Source: Thelephora terrestris
Lineage: Eukaryota; Basidiomycota; Agaricomycetes; Thelephorales; Thelephoraceae
Length of the DNA stretch: 64,000 nucleotides
Reading direction: 5' to 3'
Assembly: GCA_015956445.1 (NCBI GenBank)
Contig: WIUZ02000001.1
Location: 3,100,001 to 3,164,000, forward strand
Shown here: positions 10,732 through 22,244 of the stretch, piece after piece
Numbering within the stretch: the first letter of the stretch is position 1
How the letters are laid out: each line of letters starts with the position of its first letter
Position numbers and translations under genes: made by a program
Notes under the pieces: generated by a model
Databases searched by the model: none
What the model saw: only the letters and a program-made list of their open reading frames with translations
Told to the model about the DNA's origin: nothing

Positions 10732-10737
10732 ACGCGT
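10732..10737. promoter_or_regulatory. MluI cell-cycle box (MCB) upstream of RNR2
   Basis: ACGCGT, extending to ACGCGTCA on the plus strand, matches the MBF consensus ACGCGTNA and lies 111 bases before the RNR2 ATG. A related ACGCGA is about 13 bases nearer the gene, and a CACGTG is at 10743-10748. In yeasts, reductase genes are MBF targets. Function here is inferred: the hexamer occurs elsewhere in the window at about chance frequency. Confidence 0.45.
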
Positions 10738-10839
10738 CAAGTCACGTGGGCGAGACCAGCTTCCAGCCTTTCAGATTTTGGTCATCGACTCAGTTGTACC
10801 CAAGAAGATGCAAGGAGGCTGAGGCATGGATCGATGCTT

Positions 10840-12416
10840 CTACCTGGCGAGCGACAAGGATACGATAGAGACGGAGGAAGAATTGCGATCTGGTCTTCGA
10901 AGGATCAGCGCCTGTCGTGCGATTTCAACATCTGACTTGACCAGGCGGGGTCTCGAGACGGTACCTTGGGTTTGGTATCGAAAGACGAGGCATATGCGAT
11001 AGCCATGCTTGCGGTGGTGAAGGCGCACCAGAGCCGTGCTGCGGTTGGAGGTAAGATCACGCTGTAGAGGAGGGAAATCTGCTGACCGATAGCTGGCGTG
11101 TCCTTATCTTCTCCAGGCTCTTTCGTGATCGCGATTACGCCAACTTGGGGCTTATCCTTGTTGCAGGAACCTGTGGGGAGTTCAGCACCATGGACGGCAT
11201 TTGTTGTATCTGGCTGACGTCGTAGGTGGGTGCCCATAACTCTCCCGAACACGTTTTCAGTATCAAACCCGATTTGTGAGGAATATGATTCAAGCAGCTG
11301 CTCGGACAGAGTTCGTGCCATCGCAGCGCATATAATCTGTTCCCCGGTTCCTGTGCTCTGTCAATATTAGGTCTCAGGACCGAGTGGTCTATAAAACCTG
11401 ATACACTGCAAGTGACGCCGATCTGGGAGTCCGACTGCGACCAGCACCCGGCACCAAAAATTGCGGCCTTCTGCGCTTCAACGGAACGTCACAGACGATC
11501 ATGCAGCCCACTCACCTCGCCAATCCTACCTGAATACTTAAGGAGCAACCCACCACTGTCGAGGGAGTCGGTGTAAGAACATTTACATTTATGAGCGATG
11601 GCAAACCTCGAAACCCCTGCGGCAAGCCTCCCATTCGAATCCCAGGAAATCGCGCCGACGGTATCCTGCATAGGAAACTCTGCGAGTAGTTTCGTTGGCG
11701 GGACGTAAGATGAATCGGCGAGCATTTTCTTCCAATGCTCCCATTCCGCGATACAGCGGGGAGCGACCAGTGCGGTGGCATCACATGTAGGGATGTCATT
11801 CGCAACAGCGAAAATGTAAGCGCCATGTGCAACCAGCATCCTACGCTCCAGTGAGCGCTATCCTCGGCTCTATTGGGGGGAGTTTACAAGGGAGGAACTC
11901 GCCCGAGTGTAGATGATACCAGAGAATGGTTTAACACTGCATGCGCAAGCTGTATGGGGTTGCAGACTCCTGACACCCCGTAAGGATTTTTGGCGATGTG
12001 CGATAGCAGGAGGCTGACCAGATACGGCCCCGACACTTCCAAACTCACCGCCGTCATTCATGACAGAAGCATCGCATTCAACTTGACCGTCGATGGTTAG
12101 GTTAGAACCGTAGCCAGCATTTAGACAGGCATCATTCTCAAGCACGCCGATCGACGAGGTCACGGCGTCCAGCGCAGACGAACGATTGTTCAACGCAGTG
12201 ACGGCCTCCGCACAAGCGCTATCTATTCAGTGCGTCTCTAGAAACCAAAGCGAGGATTTTGGAAACCTACAGACGCAAGGCCTGTTTGATTTTTTCTACT
12301 TTGGATTTTGCTGATGGGTGATCGCCGGCGCCTCCATGCACAGCGACGAGGAACATAGGCATGACATCGGAGGCGCGGTGTTCCTTGCGCAGACCCAAGG
12401 TATCTTCGGCCTGCAT
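10840..12416 (-). CDS. Taspase-1-like threonine aspartase (Ntn-hydrolase, peptidase T2)
   Basis: An Ntn-hydrolase of the asparaginase-2/taspase family: a proenzyme cleaves itself, and the new N-terminal Thr is the nucleophile. About nine exons can be traced. Blocks in order are FLVAVHGGAGDH, NNRSSALDAVTSSIGVLEND, CLNAGYGSNLTIDGQVECDA, FGSVGAVSG/GVCNPIQLAHAVL, the cleavage site QDTVGAISWDSNG (Thr of DTVGA), then SGGLLLKYSGRIGE and FGAGC, CSVSGTGEQIICAAMA, and the late VGVIAITKE and LWCAFTTASMAIAY. These favour taspase over glycosylasparaginase. The C-terminal exon ends at 10840 after a splice near KPK. The start at 12416 is tentative; an in-frame Met-Pro-Met lies downstream. The gene is divergent from CHD1. 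Animal Taspase-1 cuts MLL and TFIIA; the fungal substrate is unknown. Confidence 0.82.
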
Positions 12417-12786
12417 TGAGCTATCTTAAGAGAGATGTTGGGGGGACAAGAGTAATCACCGGTGCAAGATAAAAAAGTGGACGGCCGCTGTTCGCCGTCC
12501 GAGATGATGACGACGGCCCTGTCCGGGTCGGCTGGTCTAACATTCAGAGGCAATTTAGACCCAGAGAACCTAGCGGGGTGTGCAGGCGAGGGTCATCGTA
12601 ATGAAACTGTAGTACTAGACAGATGGAAAACTATTGTCCGCGGGCGTCGCAGGCAATGAGCAAGGGCCGTGAGCGTCGTCGGCAACGATGACAAGGTGGC
12701 CTCGCCGGCGCCATTCAACGCATCACCCCCGCGAGCTAACGTCGGCCAGCTCCCCACGTCTCTTTCCCCACCATCCTCTCCGCCCG

Positions 12787-15700
12787 ATGTCGTCCTTCGA
12801 ATATGAAGAAGACGGTACCCACGACCCAGGCAGCACCATGGACGTTGATCCAGACGACCTGGACGACGCCCAGGGAGACATCGACATCGACGCCGACGGC
12901 GTCGTCGATTACGAACAGGACGCTCCCCAGCGATACTCTTCACCTTACGAAGCACAGATAGCTTCTTCATCAAGGAAAACGGTAAGTGCTGATCTCATAC
13001 CCCCTTCACCACGCATTCATATATGGCAACACTATTAGACCCGCCCCGCAGACGAAGATTGGGTTCGTCACTCCGCGCGCTTCATCTCAAAAATCACTCA
13101 ATTTTTACCAGGGATATGAGGAGGACCTTCACGAGACAGAGGAGGAAGACGACGAGGACGACGCCTCCTACGCCGACGAGGAATATGGCTCTAAGAAGAA
13201 ATCCTCTAAGAAGAAGAAACAACCCTCCAAACCCAAGGGTACTGTCCGCCACTGTATCCTCGTACTAAATATCACTCACAAACCTCAAATTCTAGTCACC
13301 GCGCGTCCATCTCGTCCACCAACAGAGTCCGACTCCGACTCGGATTATGGCTCTCGATCCAAGAAGAAGAAAAGAGTCCGCGCAGGTGATGAAATTAGGG
13401 TGTCCACTAGGGGTATAAGGGTCCCCAACTACGTCGACGATGTCGAAGACTTCGAAAACTTCGAAGAGGACACACATCCTGGATACTACTACACTGAGGC
13501 CATAGCGCAATATCCACAGGAGGATGAAATCGAACAAGTTCTGAGCCACACTCGCGACGAGGGCAAGGAAGGTGACCCTGAGGACAAATTCTACGAAAAT
13601 ATTGTAGGACTACTAGTAATTTCTCTCCGCAATGCGCTGAATGACCTCCTTAGCGGTTTCACATCAAGTGGAAGAACTTCTCCCATCTGCACAACACGGA
13701 CGAGACTTATGAATTCTTGAAGCGTTACAAGGGGCTGAAGCGAGTCGACAACTATATCAAGGCTTACAAAATCTATCAGGCACGCTTAAGGGCCCCTGAT
13801 CTTTCAAGAGAAGACTACGAAACCCTCCTTCTCAACAAGGAGCGCGAGAAGGAAGAACAAGAAAATTTCAAGAAGGTCGAACGAGTTATCTCCCAGCGCC
13901 AAGCTGTCGACGGCCAGGTTGAATATTTCTGCAAGTGGACTGGACTGGGATACGAGCATTGCACCTGGGAAACCCATGACACAATTAGGGCAACCTCCAA
14001 ACCCCAAATTGAGGCCTATCAGAGGCGGGAGGCGGAGGGAAAGTTCCCATACCGCAGCACGCATTATCCAAAAGACAAGCGACCAGTATTTGAAAGACTC
14101 AATTCCGACCCGGAGTATCTCGTAGTGACAGGGGGAGAGTTGAAGGATTTCCAACTCACCGGTTTGAACTGGTTGGCATACCTTTGGTCCAAAGGTTCGT
14201 TTAAACTTTTGATCCTTGTGCAACGTGCTTATACGATTTGACAGGAGAGAATGGAATTCTCGCGGATGAGATGGGCCTTGGAAAGGTGAGGTCTGCGCCC
14301 CACTGCATCCACTCGCCCTTTGACGCGTTTTGCAGACGGTGCAGTCTGTGTCGTACCTGTCGTACCTGTTTCACGACAGGAACCAATATGGCCCTTTCCT
14401 TGTCATCGTCCCTCTCTCCACCATCACCGCCTGGCAAGCACAATTTGCAAGTTGGGCACCAGAGATCAACGTCATCACCTACATTGGAAACGCTCTTGCA
14501 AGGGAGAACATAAGGACATACGAATTCGGGGAACTGCCCAAGAAACTAAAGATGAATGTTTTACTTACCACCTACGAGCTCACTCTGCGCGATGCTAAGG
14601 ACCTGGGAGAAATCAAGTGGCAAGTCTTGATGGTCGACGAGGCTCACCGGTTGAAGAATTCCGAGAGTCAGTTATACGAAGCCCTTCGCACGTTTTCCGC
14701 GGCCTCCAGGGTCCTGATCACCGGAACACCCCTCCAAAACAATGTCAAAGGTCCGTCCAGATTTCATAGAAATCCCATGCTCTCTCTGAAGGACGTTTCA
14801 GAATTGCTCTCCTTGATGCACTTCCTCATGCCTGACAAGTGTGGGTTTTGTTCAACTCCGGATGGTTAGGAGCAAACTGATTCATGCTGGCCTCGGTTCA
14901 GTCCACCTTGCAAATGAATTCGATCTCACTGACGATGACCACGAAGAGAAGATCAAGGAATTACACAAGCAACTCGAGTCGTACATGTTGAGGCGTTTGA
15001 AGCGTGATGTCCTCACATCTCTCCCGACAAAGAGCGAACGCATCCTCCGCGTGGAGATGAGTTCCTTGCAAACGCACTGGTACAAAAACATTCTCACAAA
15101 GGTCAAACAACTCCCGCGATCTGGTACATGTTTTCTAATCTTGCGTCTAGAATTTCCAAGGTCTTGTCAAGAGTGCCAATGGGAACAACAATATTAGTTT
15201 GCTCAATATTGGTGAGGCTTTGCACACACTTATTGGGATACTCGGTTGCTTATGTAAACTCAACAGCCATGGAACTCAAGAAAGCTGCGAACCACCCCTA
15301 TTTGTTTGATGGCGTTGAGATCCGTACAGAAAACCAGGAGGAGACTCTGAAGGGTATTGTGATGAACAGCGGGAAAATGGTTCTACTGGATAAACTTTTG
15401 GCTCGTCTCAAACAAGATGGACATCGTGTCCTGGTATTCAGTCAAATGGTTCGCATGCTTGATATACTCAGCGACTACCTGGCGCTCCGTGGCTACCAGC
15501 ATCAACGGTTGGACGGGATGGTATCTTCGGACGCCAGAAAGAAATCCATCGCACACTTCAACGCTCCTGGCTCGCCGGATTTTGCGTTCCTGCTCTCTAC
15601 GCGCGCTGGTGGTCTGGGAATCAACCTCGAGACTGCAGACACTGTGATTATCTTTGACGTAAGCCGAATATCCCGTCTCGATCGACCTCGTGATTTCTCA

Positions 15701-17964
15701 TGTTTGTGTTACATGCTGCTACTGCGTGCGTTTTCCGGTGACCTCCAGAGCGATTGGAACCCGCAGAATGACCTCCAGGCCATGGCGCGGGCCCATCGAA
15801 TTGGCCAAAAGTCCCATGTTAGCGTGTACCGGTTCGTGAGCAAAGACACGATGGAAGAGGATGTTCTTGAACGCGCCAAAAAGAAGATGGTGTTGGAGTA
15901 TGCTAGTGTGTATCATGTTTCAGCCTTTATTTCGCTCTTTATCTCTTCGGTCCTGTTTCCCCACCATGCTCACGAATACGTGTGCCGCACAGTCATCAAC
16001 CAGATGGATACTTCCCAAGCGCACCTCAGCTCGAAAGGCAACACATCCGTGAAGGATAACGGAAAAGCGAGCGATTTAAGCAAAGATGAACTTCAAGCGG
16101 TCCTGAAGTACGGTGCCCAAAGGATGTATGTGTATTTTATTCGTTTCAGAGTACGATAATCCCTGATCGTCTTCCTCCTGTCCCCTAGATTTGATAAAGA
16201 CGACAACCAGCAGAAGGAGAAGCTCGATAACATGGATCTCGACGATATCCTGAACCACGCCGAAGATCACGAAACCCTCGCTTCCGACGGCGCTGGTAGC
16301 ACCTCCATGGGTGGTGAGGGCTTCCTGTCTCAGTTCGCTTCCGTCAGCGACATCAAGAACGACATGAGCTGGGAGGATATTATTCCCCTGAAGGACAGGC
16401 AGAGGCTTGAGTCTGAGGAGGAGAGGCGACGCATCGAGGAGGAAGTTGCTGCACAGGCGAGGGATCGGAAGCGCGCGACAGCCCCTGTGTCATATGAAGG
16501 CATGGATGTTGATCATGCTGGATCGAGTTCTGCTCCCAAGAAGCCCAAGGCTCCCGCCCCTCCCCGCAAGACCGCCAGCCAGAAGGCGATGGAGCTCAAG
16601 GAGCGGGACATCCGTGTCTTGATCCGCAGCATGCAGCGATGGGGTGACATTCGACAGTGTTACGATGTAATCGTGCGTAATCTTCTCCCTCCGTGCCCGT
16701 TCTACACAGCTGACTTTGCTACAGGTCCAAGAAGCCAAGCTAACATCCAAAGATAGGGGCATGATCTTAGACATCGCCGACGACATTGTGGAAATGTGCA
16801 CCCAAGCTGTTGATGAAAGTAGTGCGTCCAGACGGGCGAAGGCAGATGCTGGCGAAGCTCTCAGCAACGCTCAGAAGAGCCGGGCTGTCTTGGTCACGTA
16901 CAAGAATGTTGGAAACATCAATGCCGAGACTGTTGTCAGCCGTAATCGCGATCTAAAGCTCCTTCATACACTCCTCAGCGACGTGGGCGACGCGGTTTAC
17001 GATTGGTCCCTCCCTGTCGACAATATCCGACCTGTATTGAACTGGTCTGGTCGCTGGGGCCCCCAAGAAGACGCCATGCTCCTTGTTGGTGCCTTCCTCT
17101 ACGGGTTCGGTAACTGGGAAGCGATGCAGAAGGACCCCAAGCTTGGTCTTGAAGGAAAGTTCTTCCTGGAGGAGGCAAAGAAGGGAGAAGACTCGTCGTC
17201 AAAACCAATTCCGAACGCCATCCATCTTGTCCGGCGGGGTGACTTCCTGCTCGGCATTCTACGGGAGCACGACGAGAAGTACCGTTCCTACGAGAACAGC
17301 ATGAAGAGGAAGGTTCACACTGCTTCGCCCACGCCAGTCGCGTCCTCTTCTCATGGTACAAAGAGGCGGGCGGACAGCGAGATCAGCCACTCTGTTGACG
17401 AGGGATTCTCGAGGAAGAGGAAACGCAGGGCAACCCCAACGTTCACTGATTCTGAGTCTTCCGATGAATGGTACGTCTCGTGTCACCTGTTGTTCGTCCG
17501 GCTTCCCAATCGTTGTTACAGCCCATCGATGGACGAAGCTGCGACCAAAGAGGAACTTCGACCGGTCAAGAAGCAACTGAAGGACCTCAAGCTTTCCGGT
17601 GAGGACATGCCCCGGGAAAAGAAGGTCGCGATCCTGAAGGATTCACTCTCTGCGATTGGCCGAAGGATAGAAGCTGTCCTAAAAGCCAAGGCTGCTGCTG
17701 GAGAGGATGCCGCTCGTTGGAAGAGACACTTGTGGACGTACGTCATTTTTTCAACTTCTGCAATGCAGCGGTGTTGTTGATACCCAATGCCTTAGGTTCG
17801 TCACGTTGTTTTGGCCAAAGAAGGTCAGGGCATCAAAGCTTGAAGAAATACATGGAAAGATGGTCATGAAGGAGAGCAGCGGCACTAAACAAACTCCCGA
17901 GTTACCAAAGAAATCCGGCGGGAGTAAGTTGAACGGTTCTGCCAACGGCAAAAGTGTTCGGTAG
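12787..17964 (+). CDS. CHD1: chromodomain-helicase-DNA-binding protein CHD1
   Basis: An ATP-dependent nucleosome-spacing remodeller. The gene has more than ten introns and encodes roughly 1400 residues. Order of domains: acidic, basic-patched N-terminus; double chromodomain ([14 protein letters not shown], later [17 protein letters not shown]); Snf2 ATPase with motif [11 protein letters not shown], motif [12 protein letters not shown], motif [13 protein letters not shown], then [33 protein letters not shown] and [19 protein letters not shown]-type linker-DNA domain ([19 protein letters not shown]); and the CHD1 helical C-terminal domain ([13 protein letters not shown], ending [15 protein letters not shown]). 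The start ATG ([10 protein letters not shown]) opens an acidic region typical of the family. I traced the join before the LANEFDL block through a T/gtgggt donor. All helicase motifs are intact. Confidence 0.96.
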
Positions 17965-19897
17965 TTCCTCCTCCATTGAACGTTGAACAGCAGCATTGCC
18001 ACCCGACCGCCATCCTCCACACCACTTGATTCTTGATGACCTCCTGTGCTATATGTTTTTTATCGGTGTTTATCGTGTCCTTATTCTTCGTATCTTTTTT
18101 ATCACCTCCACCTCGTCCGTTAGTAATAATTGTCGACTGTATATATCCTCCCGGGAGATTATATCGATGTGGATTGGTCATTTTGTCACATAAATCGAGG
18201 CTTATTTCATTGCTTGTCACAACGGTGCTCTCAGGGGACTAAGGCGTGCTTATAGTCTGACGAGGACCTTGTCTGCATTCGCTCTGCCGCTCTGGGGGTG
18301 ATTTCCAAGCCCCCATCCCGCAACTTTACCTCGTTCAGTTTCAAGTTTCCGGTCTTGACCAAGCCTGGGAGGGAGTTTTGCGGGAATACGAGCAGCAACT
18401 CCCCTTTCTTCATTATTGGACTCCCAGTGAGACGTGTCTTCCTATAGGCGACCGAAACGTCAGTGGCTGATGAAGGCAACCTCCGAGGGGCTGACCAGTG
18501 ACATACCAATGACCCCGTCACCCTTTCTGATGTTTCGAGCTGGGTGGGAGGTTTTTACGGACGCCAAAGGCGAGGTCTCAGGGAGCTTGTGATTGTGGGG
18601 GAAGGCCACCGTCACAACTTCGCGACTTGGGCGGGTATAGTGCCAACCGAAGGGCTCCGTAGGGAGAGATACAGGCACCTTATGCGCTTCTGGGAACGTG
18701 GGAGCACCGTGCTGGGTCAAGAGCATGGTCCGAGGGCCATAAATTCGAAAAGCCGCGCTCAATTTGTCGAAAGTCAGTCACGCAATGTTGTTAATTAAGT
18801 GATACCCGGAAATAAGACACGTACGAAACCCCGTCTTTACTGCTCCATTTAGAGGAAATGAACATTCGAGAGTCCTTCAAGCGAAGTCAGTCGAAAATGA
18901 GGTGCCCTCGCTTAGTCGAATAACCTGCATCAGCGTACGGGGGTACGTTAAATCCAGGCTGTGATAATGACTAGGGGTGCCCTTTGCTCACCCTGAAGAC
19001 CGAAGCTGCAGCGCCGATATTATGCATCGGACATTGTGGCCAGGACCACCCTTGACTATCTCTCTTGGGAAATCACAACTGACGTGGATCGCTGCGATCT
19101 CATGGCGCCGGAGGGCCGTGGTATAATGTTGCTGGACGCTCAGAAACCGCAACTCTGGGTTGCTCACACTTCCAATCCGTTGGATTAATCCCATCTAACA
19201 CAGCCTTGACAAAGGCTTCGTTACCACCGGGTGCCTATGCAGAAGCCTCTCCTGTAACGAGCTTGCCATCCTGTTGTCCACCGTGGGCCCAATCAAATGC
19301 GTCTGCGAAAACATACCTCTGTGGTAATAGCCCCCTTGCTTTTCCCAGTGCACTTTGTCCCATCATTAGCGAAGGGATCTCGACTGTGTGGCAGGTCGGT
19401 CTGTGACCAGTCTCAAGCCACCGGAAAAACCAAGGCAGGAATTGAGGCAGCCGGAGATACAGAAAACCCAAGATACATAGCCTGAATTCTTGCATTCAGA
19501 ATATGAGAAAAAAAAAACGGCTGAATCGTATGAGGGCCGTCATGAGACATCATCGGAGATTTTCAGAGCATCATGAAGTCTGGTGGGGTCGAGGTCCGCC
19601 AGAGTGATTCTGCGTTGAAAAAGATGAGGCCCGGGGTAGGAAGGCAATCGAAAGCATGTAAGATATGCGTGAGTAGCGGCAACATGAGAACATTTCATGC
19701 AGGGCTGGAGAAATTACTCCGGCTGCGTGACCGGACGTTCCTATTGGCGTGGATAGGTCGTTAAGAGGATGTACAATCGCTGCAGGTGAAGACAAATCAG
19801 GGAGATCTCAGGTAATGACGCGTATCATTCTGAACGCGCGTACCATCTCTCCTTCACATTTCCCCCACAATCCGTTTCCTTTCGATAATATCCTACG
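17965..19897. other. unresolved block with minus-strand coding-like fragments
   Basis: Past the CHD1 stop there is an AT-rich 3' region to about 18240. From 18240 to 19800 the minus strand holds several open pieces flanked by plausible splice sites. Examples are a piece with MKKGELLLVFPQNSLPGL (18231-18521), one with PTEPFGWHYTRPSREVV (18460-18762), one with REIVKGGPGHNVRCI (18988-19194) and one with TLADLDPTRLHDALKISD near 19600. I could not join them into one consistent frame or assign a family. It may be a many-exon orphan gene or a decayed one. The last 100 bases must contain the proteasome gene promoter. Confidence 0.3.
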
Positions 19898-20620
19898 ATG
19901 GACAGTTCGTTTGCCATCACCGGAAAGGGCTACGTGATAGTCGCCGCAGACATGACTGCCGCACGGTCAATCGTAAAAATGCAGTCGAACGAGGACAAGA
20001 TCAAAGTCCTCGGTTCTCATCTCCTCATGGCATTTTCAGGCGAACCAGGCAAGCGTCTCCGCTCCAATCTCTCAACTCGCTCACTCTCGCTCACGGTGGC
20101 TTGTGTGGATCATTTTTACACTCGTGAATACAGGCGACACCGTCCAGTTCGCCGAATACATCGAGCGCAACATCCGCCTCGCTCATATCCGCAACACCTA
20201 CCCCCTTCCACCCCCCTCTGCCGCCTCCTGGATTCGTCGCGAGCTCGCAGACTCTCTACGTTCTAGATCACCTTACGCCGTCAACCTTCTCGTGGCGGGG
20301 TACGATCTCCCTACTCATGAGCCGAAACTCTACTGGATCGATTATCTGGGGACGATGGCTCCCGTGCCATTCGCCGCTCACGGATATGGAAGTTATTTCG
20401 CCCTGAGTTTACTTGATAAGTTCGTGTCCGGTTTTGACTATGCAAGATTGGGATGTTGACGGGGCTTTCTAGATATCACGACCCAGAGGCCACTGTAGAT
20501 GAGGGATTGGCAACTCTACGGAGGTGCATAGATGAAGTTTCCAAGCGTCTCATCGTCACTCCCGGAAAGTTCAAGGTCAAGATCGTTGACAAGAACGGTG
20601 TTCGGGAAGTAGATTTCTAG
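19898..20620 (+). CDS. PRE1: 20S proteasome subunit beta type-4 (PRE1/PSMB2 type)
   Basis: A non-catalytic beta subunit of the 20S core. Three exons: 19898-20048, 20134-20419 and 20473-20620 (585 bases, 194 residues, normal for the family). Diagnostic blocks: MDSSFAITGKGYVIVAADMT, ARSIVKMQSNEDKIKVL, FSGEPG/DTVQFAEYI, NLLVAGYDLP with EPKLYWIDYLGT, and the C-terminal YHDPEATVDEGLATLRRCI. There is no N-terminal propeptide with a catalytic Thr, as expected for beta-4. The first intron begins GC (CCAG/gcaagc), a recognised minor donor class; reading GT elsewhere would break the GEPGDTVQF block. The ATG is preceded by a pyrimidine-rich leader. Identity is secure. Confidence 0.94.
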
Positions 20621-21018
20621 CCGTTACTCGCATCCCTCCTCACCACCCGATGTAATAAGTCAATTGTACGATTTCCACAACTGCAGCGTGCTTTTTGGGT
20701 GACCGGGACGGAATAGCTATTACGCATTGACGCTGAGAGCAAGCACGTCTATTCTACCTAAGCTACGCTACTTAACCTATGGTGTACAAGAGATTGTCGA
20801 GGAAAGGAGAGCTGGTTGAAAGATGTTACAGAAGTTACACACGCAGGGGATTGGTCGTTTCGTCATCAAAAAGTTGGGAATAATGAATAGGGATATCTCT
20901 GTGGAGGAAGGAGGAATTGGATCAGGTGTCAACGTAACTGCGAAGGCAAGTACTATTTGGTCTTGCCAGTACTTGGACCAGCTTCGCGTGAGCTGTATGC
21001 GGCGTGAGTTTATATACA
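20621..21018. other. convergent 3' region, no gene seen
   Basis: Between the proteasome subunit stop and the inferred stop of the orphan membrane protein there are only short open frames on both strands. A GC-depleted stretch follows the proteasome stop, as expected of 3' untranslated DNA. Confidence 0.4.
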
Positions 21019-22244
21019 TCATTCAAGTGCCATCACTACCCACTCTCTGGTTGTTACTCGGACGGATGGCTTGAGGGCGGAGGTACTGCGCCTCTTGCGA
21101 GGGAACTCGACGCTGACAACTGTAGGGGCGGGAGCGGGTGGAACAGTATTCTTGTAAGGTCTTGTCGCGGTTGGCCGTACAGGTGTTGGATAGGATTTGG
21201 ACCGTTCTAAGGGTTTGAGCCCAGACGCTGACAGCGAAAACGCGTCAACACACCAATCGCGAAGAACAAGAGGGAAAACATACCCTCAAGCAATTTAGCG
21301 TCCGCCTCTTTATGAAAACTGTCCACCAAAGCCGCGTACCGCTTTACCTGCCAGCCCATTTGTTCTGCACGCGCAGCGTTCCCCTGCGACAGTGCCCACT
21401 TTTTCTCTTCCTTGAACCTGCGTCGTTCCGTGTCGGCCAGCGACGCCTTGGCGCGTAAATTGGCGACTTCACGTTGGAGGGGTGTCATTTTGGATTTGGG
21501 ATGGATCAAGTCCGAGGAAGTGATAGAGTCTGCGGTGATAATTGAGCGAGATTCCCAGTCCCGCATCCTTTTGAAGTCTTCCAGCTTCTCGTCCTTGTGC
21601 CTATCGCGGCCGCTCCGCTCCCGCCCAGCATCCCTAGCCACATCCTTCCCCTTGTCTCTTGCTGGCTCCACGTGACTATTGGTCCTGGAAAACTGTACCA
21701 ACCGTCTGCTTGGCTTCCTTCGGTAGTGGTGGTGATGTCCTGGATTAGGTGTCCCCGCGGTACCTCCTAGTAGGGCTGGAAGACCATTTTCGTCCTCGAG
21801 GAACTGAGAGGCGATGTCGGTAACGAGGACACCGAGGGCGACACCTAATAGCGTGCACGCACACCTACTCGTGTCCCAGTTCCGCACAAAGTCGATCAAG
21901 AGCCTGCCGAGGATTCCGGCGGACGCTGCCCAGGCAAATTCGACTTGCCTCATGAGCAAATAGTAGAGGGCGGTTCCCTGCCATAAGCCTAGAAAAACGA
22001 AGTCCGGGATCGTGGAGGAGTCATAATGGTAGACGAATTTGTTGATAAATATTCGCGCTCCGAGACCAAGAAAGAGGGAAGGTGCAGTGGTGATGTACAT
22101 GTCTAGGGCGTTCGTGTTCGAATTGTCCGCTTCGAGTGCAACTTGTTTGCGGTTGTTTGTTGCATGCCAAGTGTCGGCACCCTCACCCTGCATGACCTCC
22201 TTCTTCGTTTGTGGAATGTAACGAACAATGTCCTTTTCCTCCAT
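21019..22244 (-). CDS. orphan membrane protein with a charged C-terminal coiled coil
   Basis: I recognise no family. The ATG at 22244 (MEEKDIVRYIPQTKKEVM) has an excellent context (GCAGCCATGG) after a pyrimidine-rich leader; an in-frame upstream ATG at 22385 is less likely. Residues about 50-150 hold three to four hydrophobic segments (APSLFLGLGARIFI, DFVFLGLWQGTALYYLLM, FAWAASAGILGRLLIDFV, LLGVALGVLVTDIASQF). These are followed by a His/Arg-rich linker and a charged helical region (LQREVANLRAKASLADTERR, later RAEQMGWQVKRYAALVDSF). The 3' end is uncertain: a donor after LLEG leads to a basic, Pro-rich tail ending at 21019, while unspliced reading stops at 21207 after a hydrophobic peptide. 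The arrangement, membrane domain then cytosolic coiled coil, suggests an organelle-membrane scaffold, but no function can be given. Confidence 0.6.

Noticed and set aside
19140-19260. NPTDWK-type block suggesting a zinc-type alcohol dehydrogenase or quinone oxidoreductase
   Set aside because: The following sequence does not continue into the expected GSD.AGEV region in any frame, so the resemblance is too short.
21207-22244. Possible GET1/WRB-like identity for the orphan membrane protein
   Set aside because: GET1 has its coiled coil between the first and second membrane segments; here it follows all of them, and no GET1 motif is seen.
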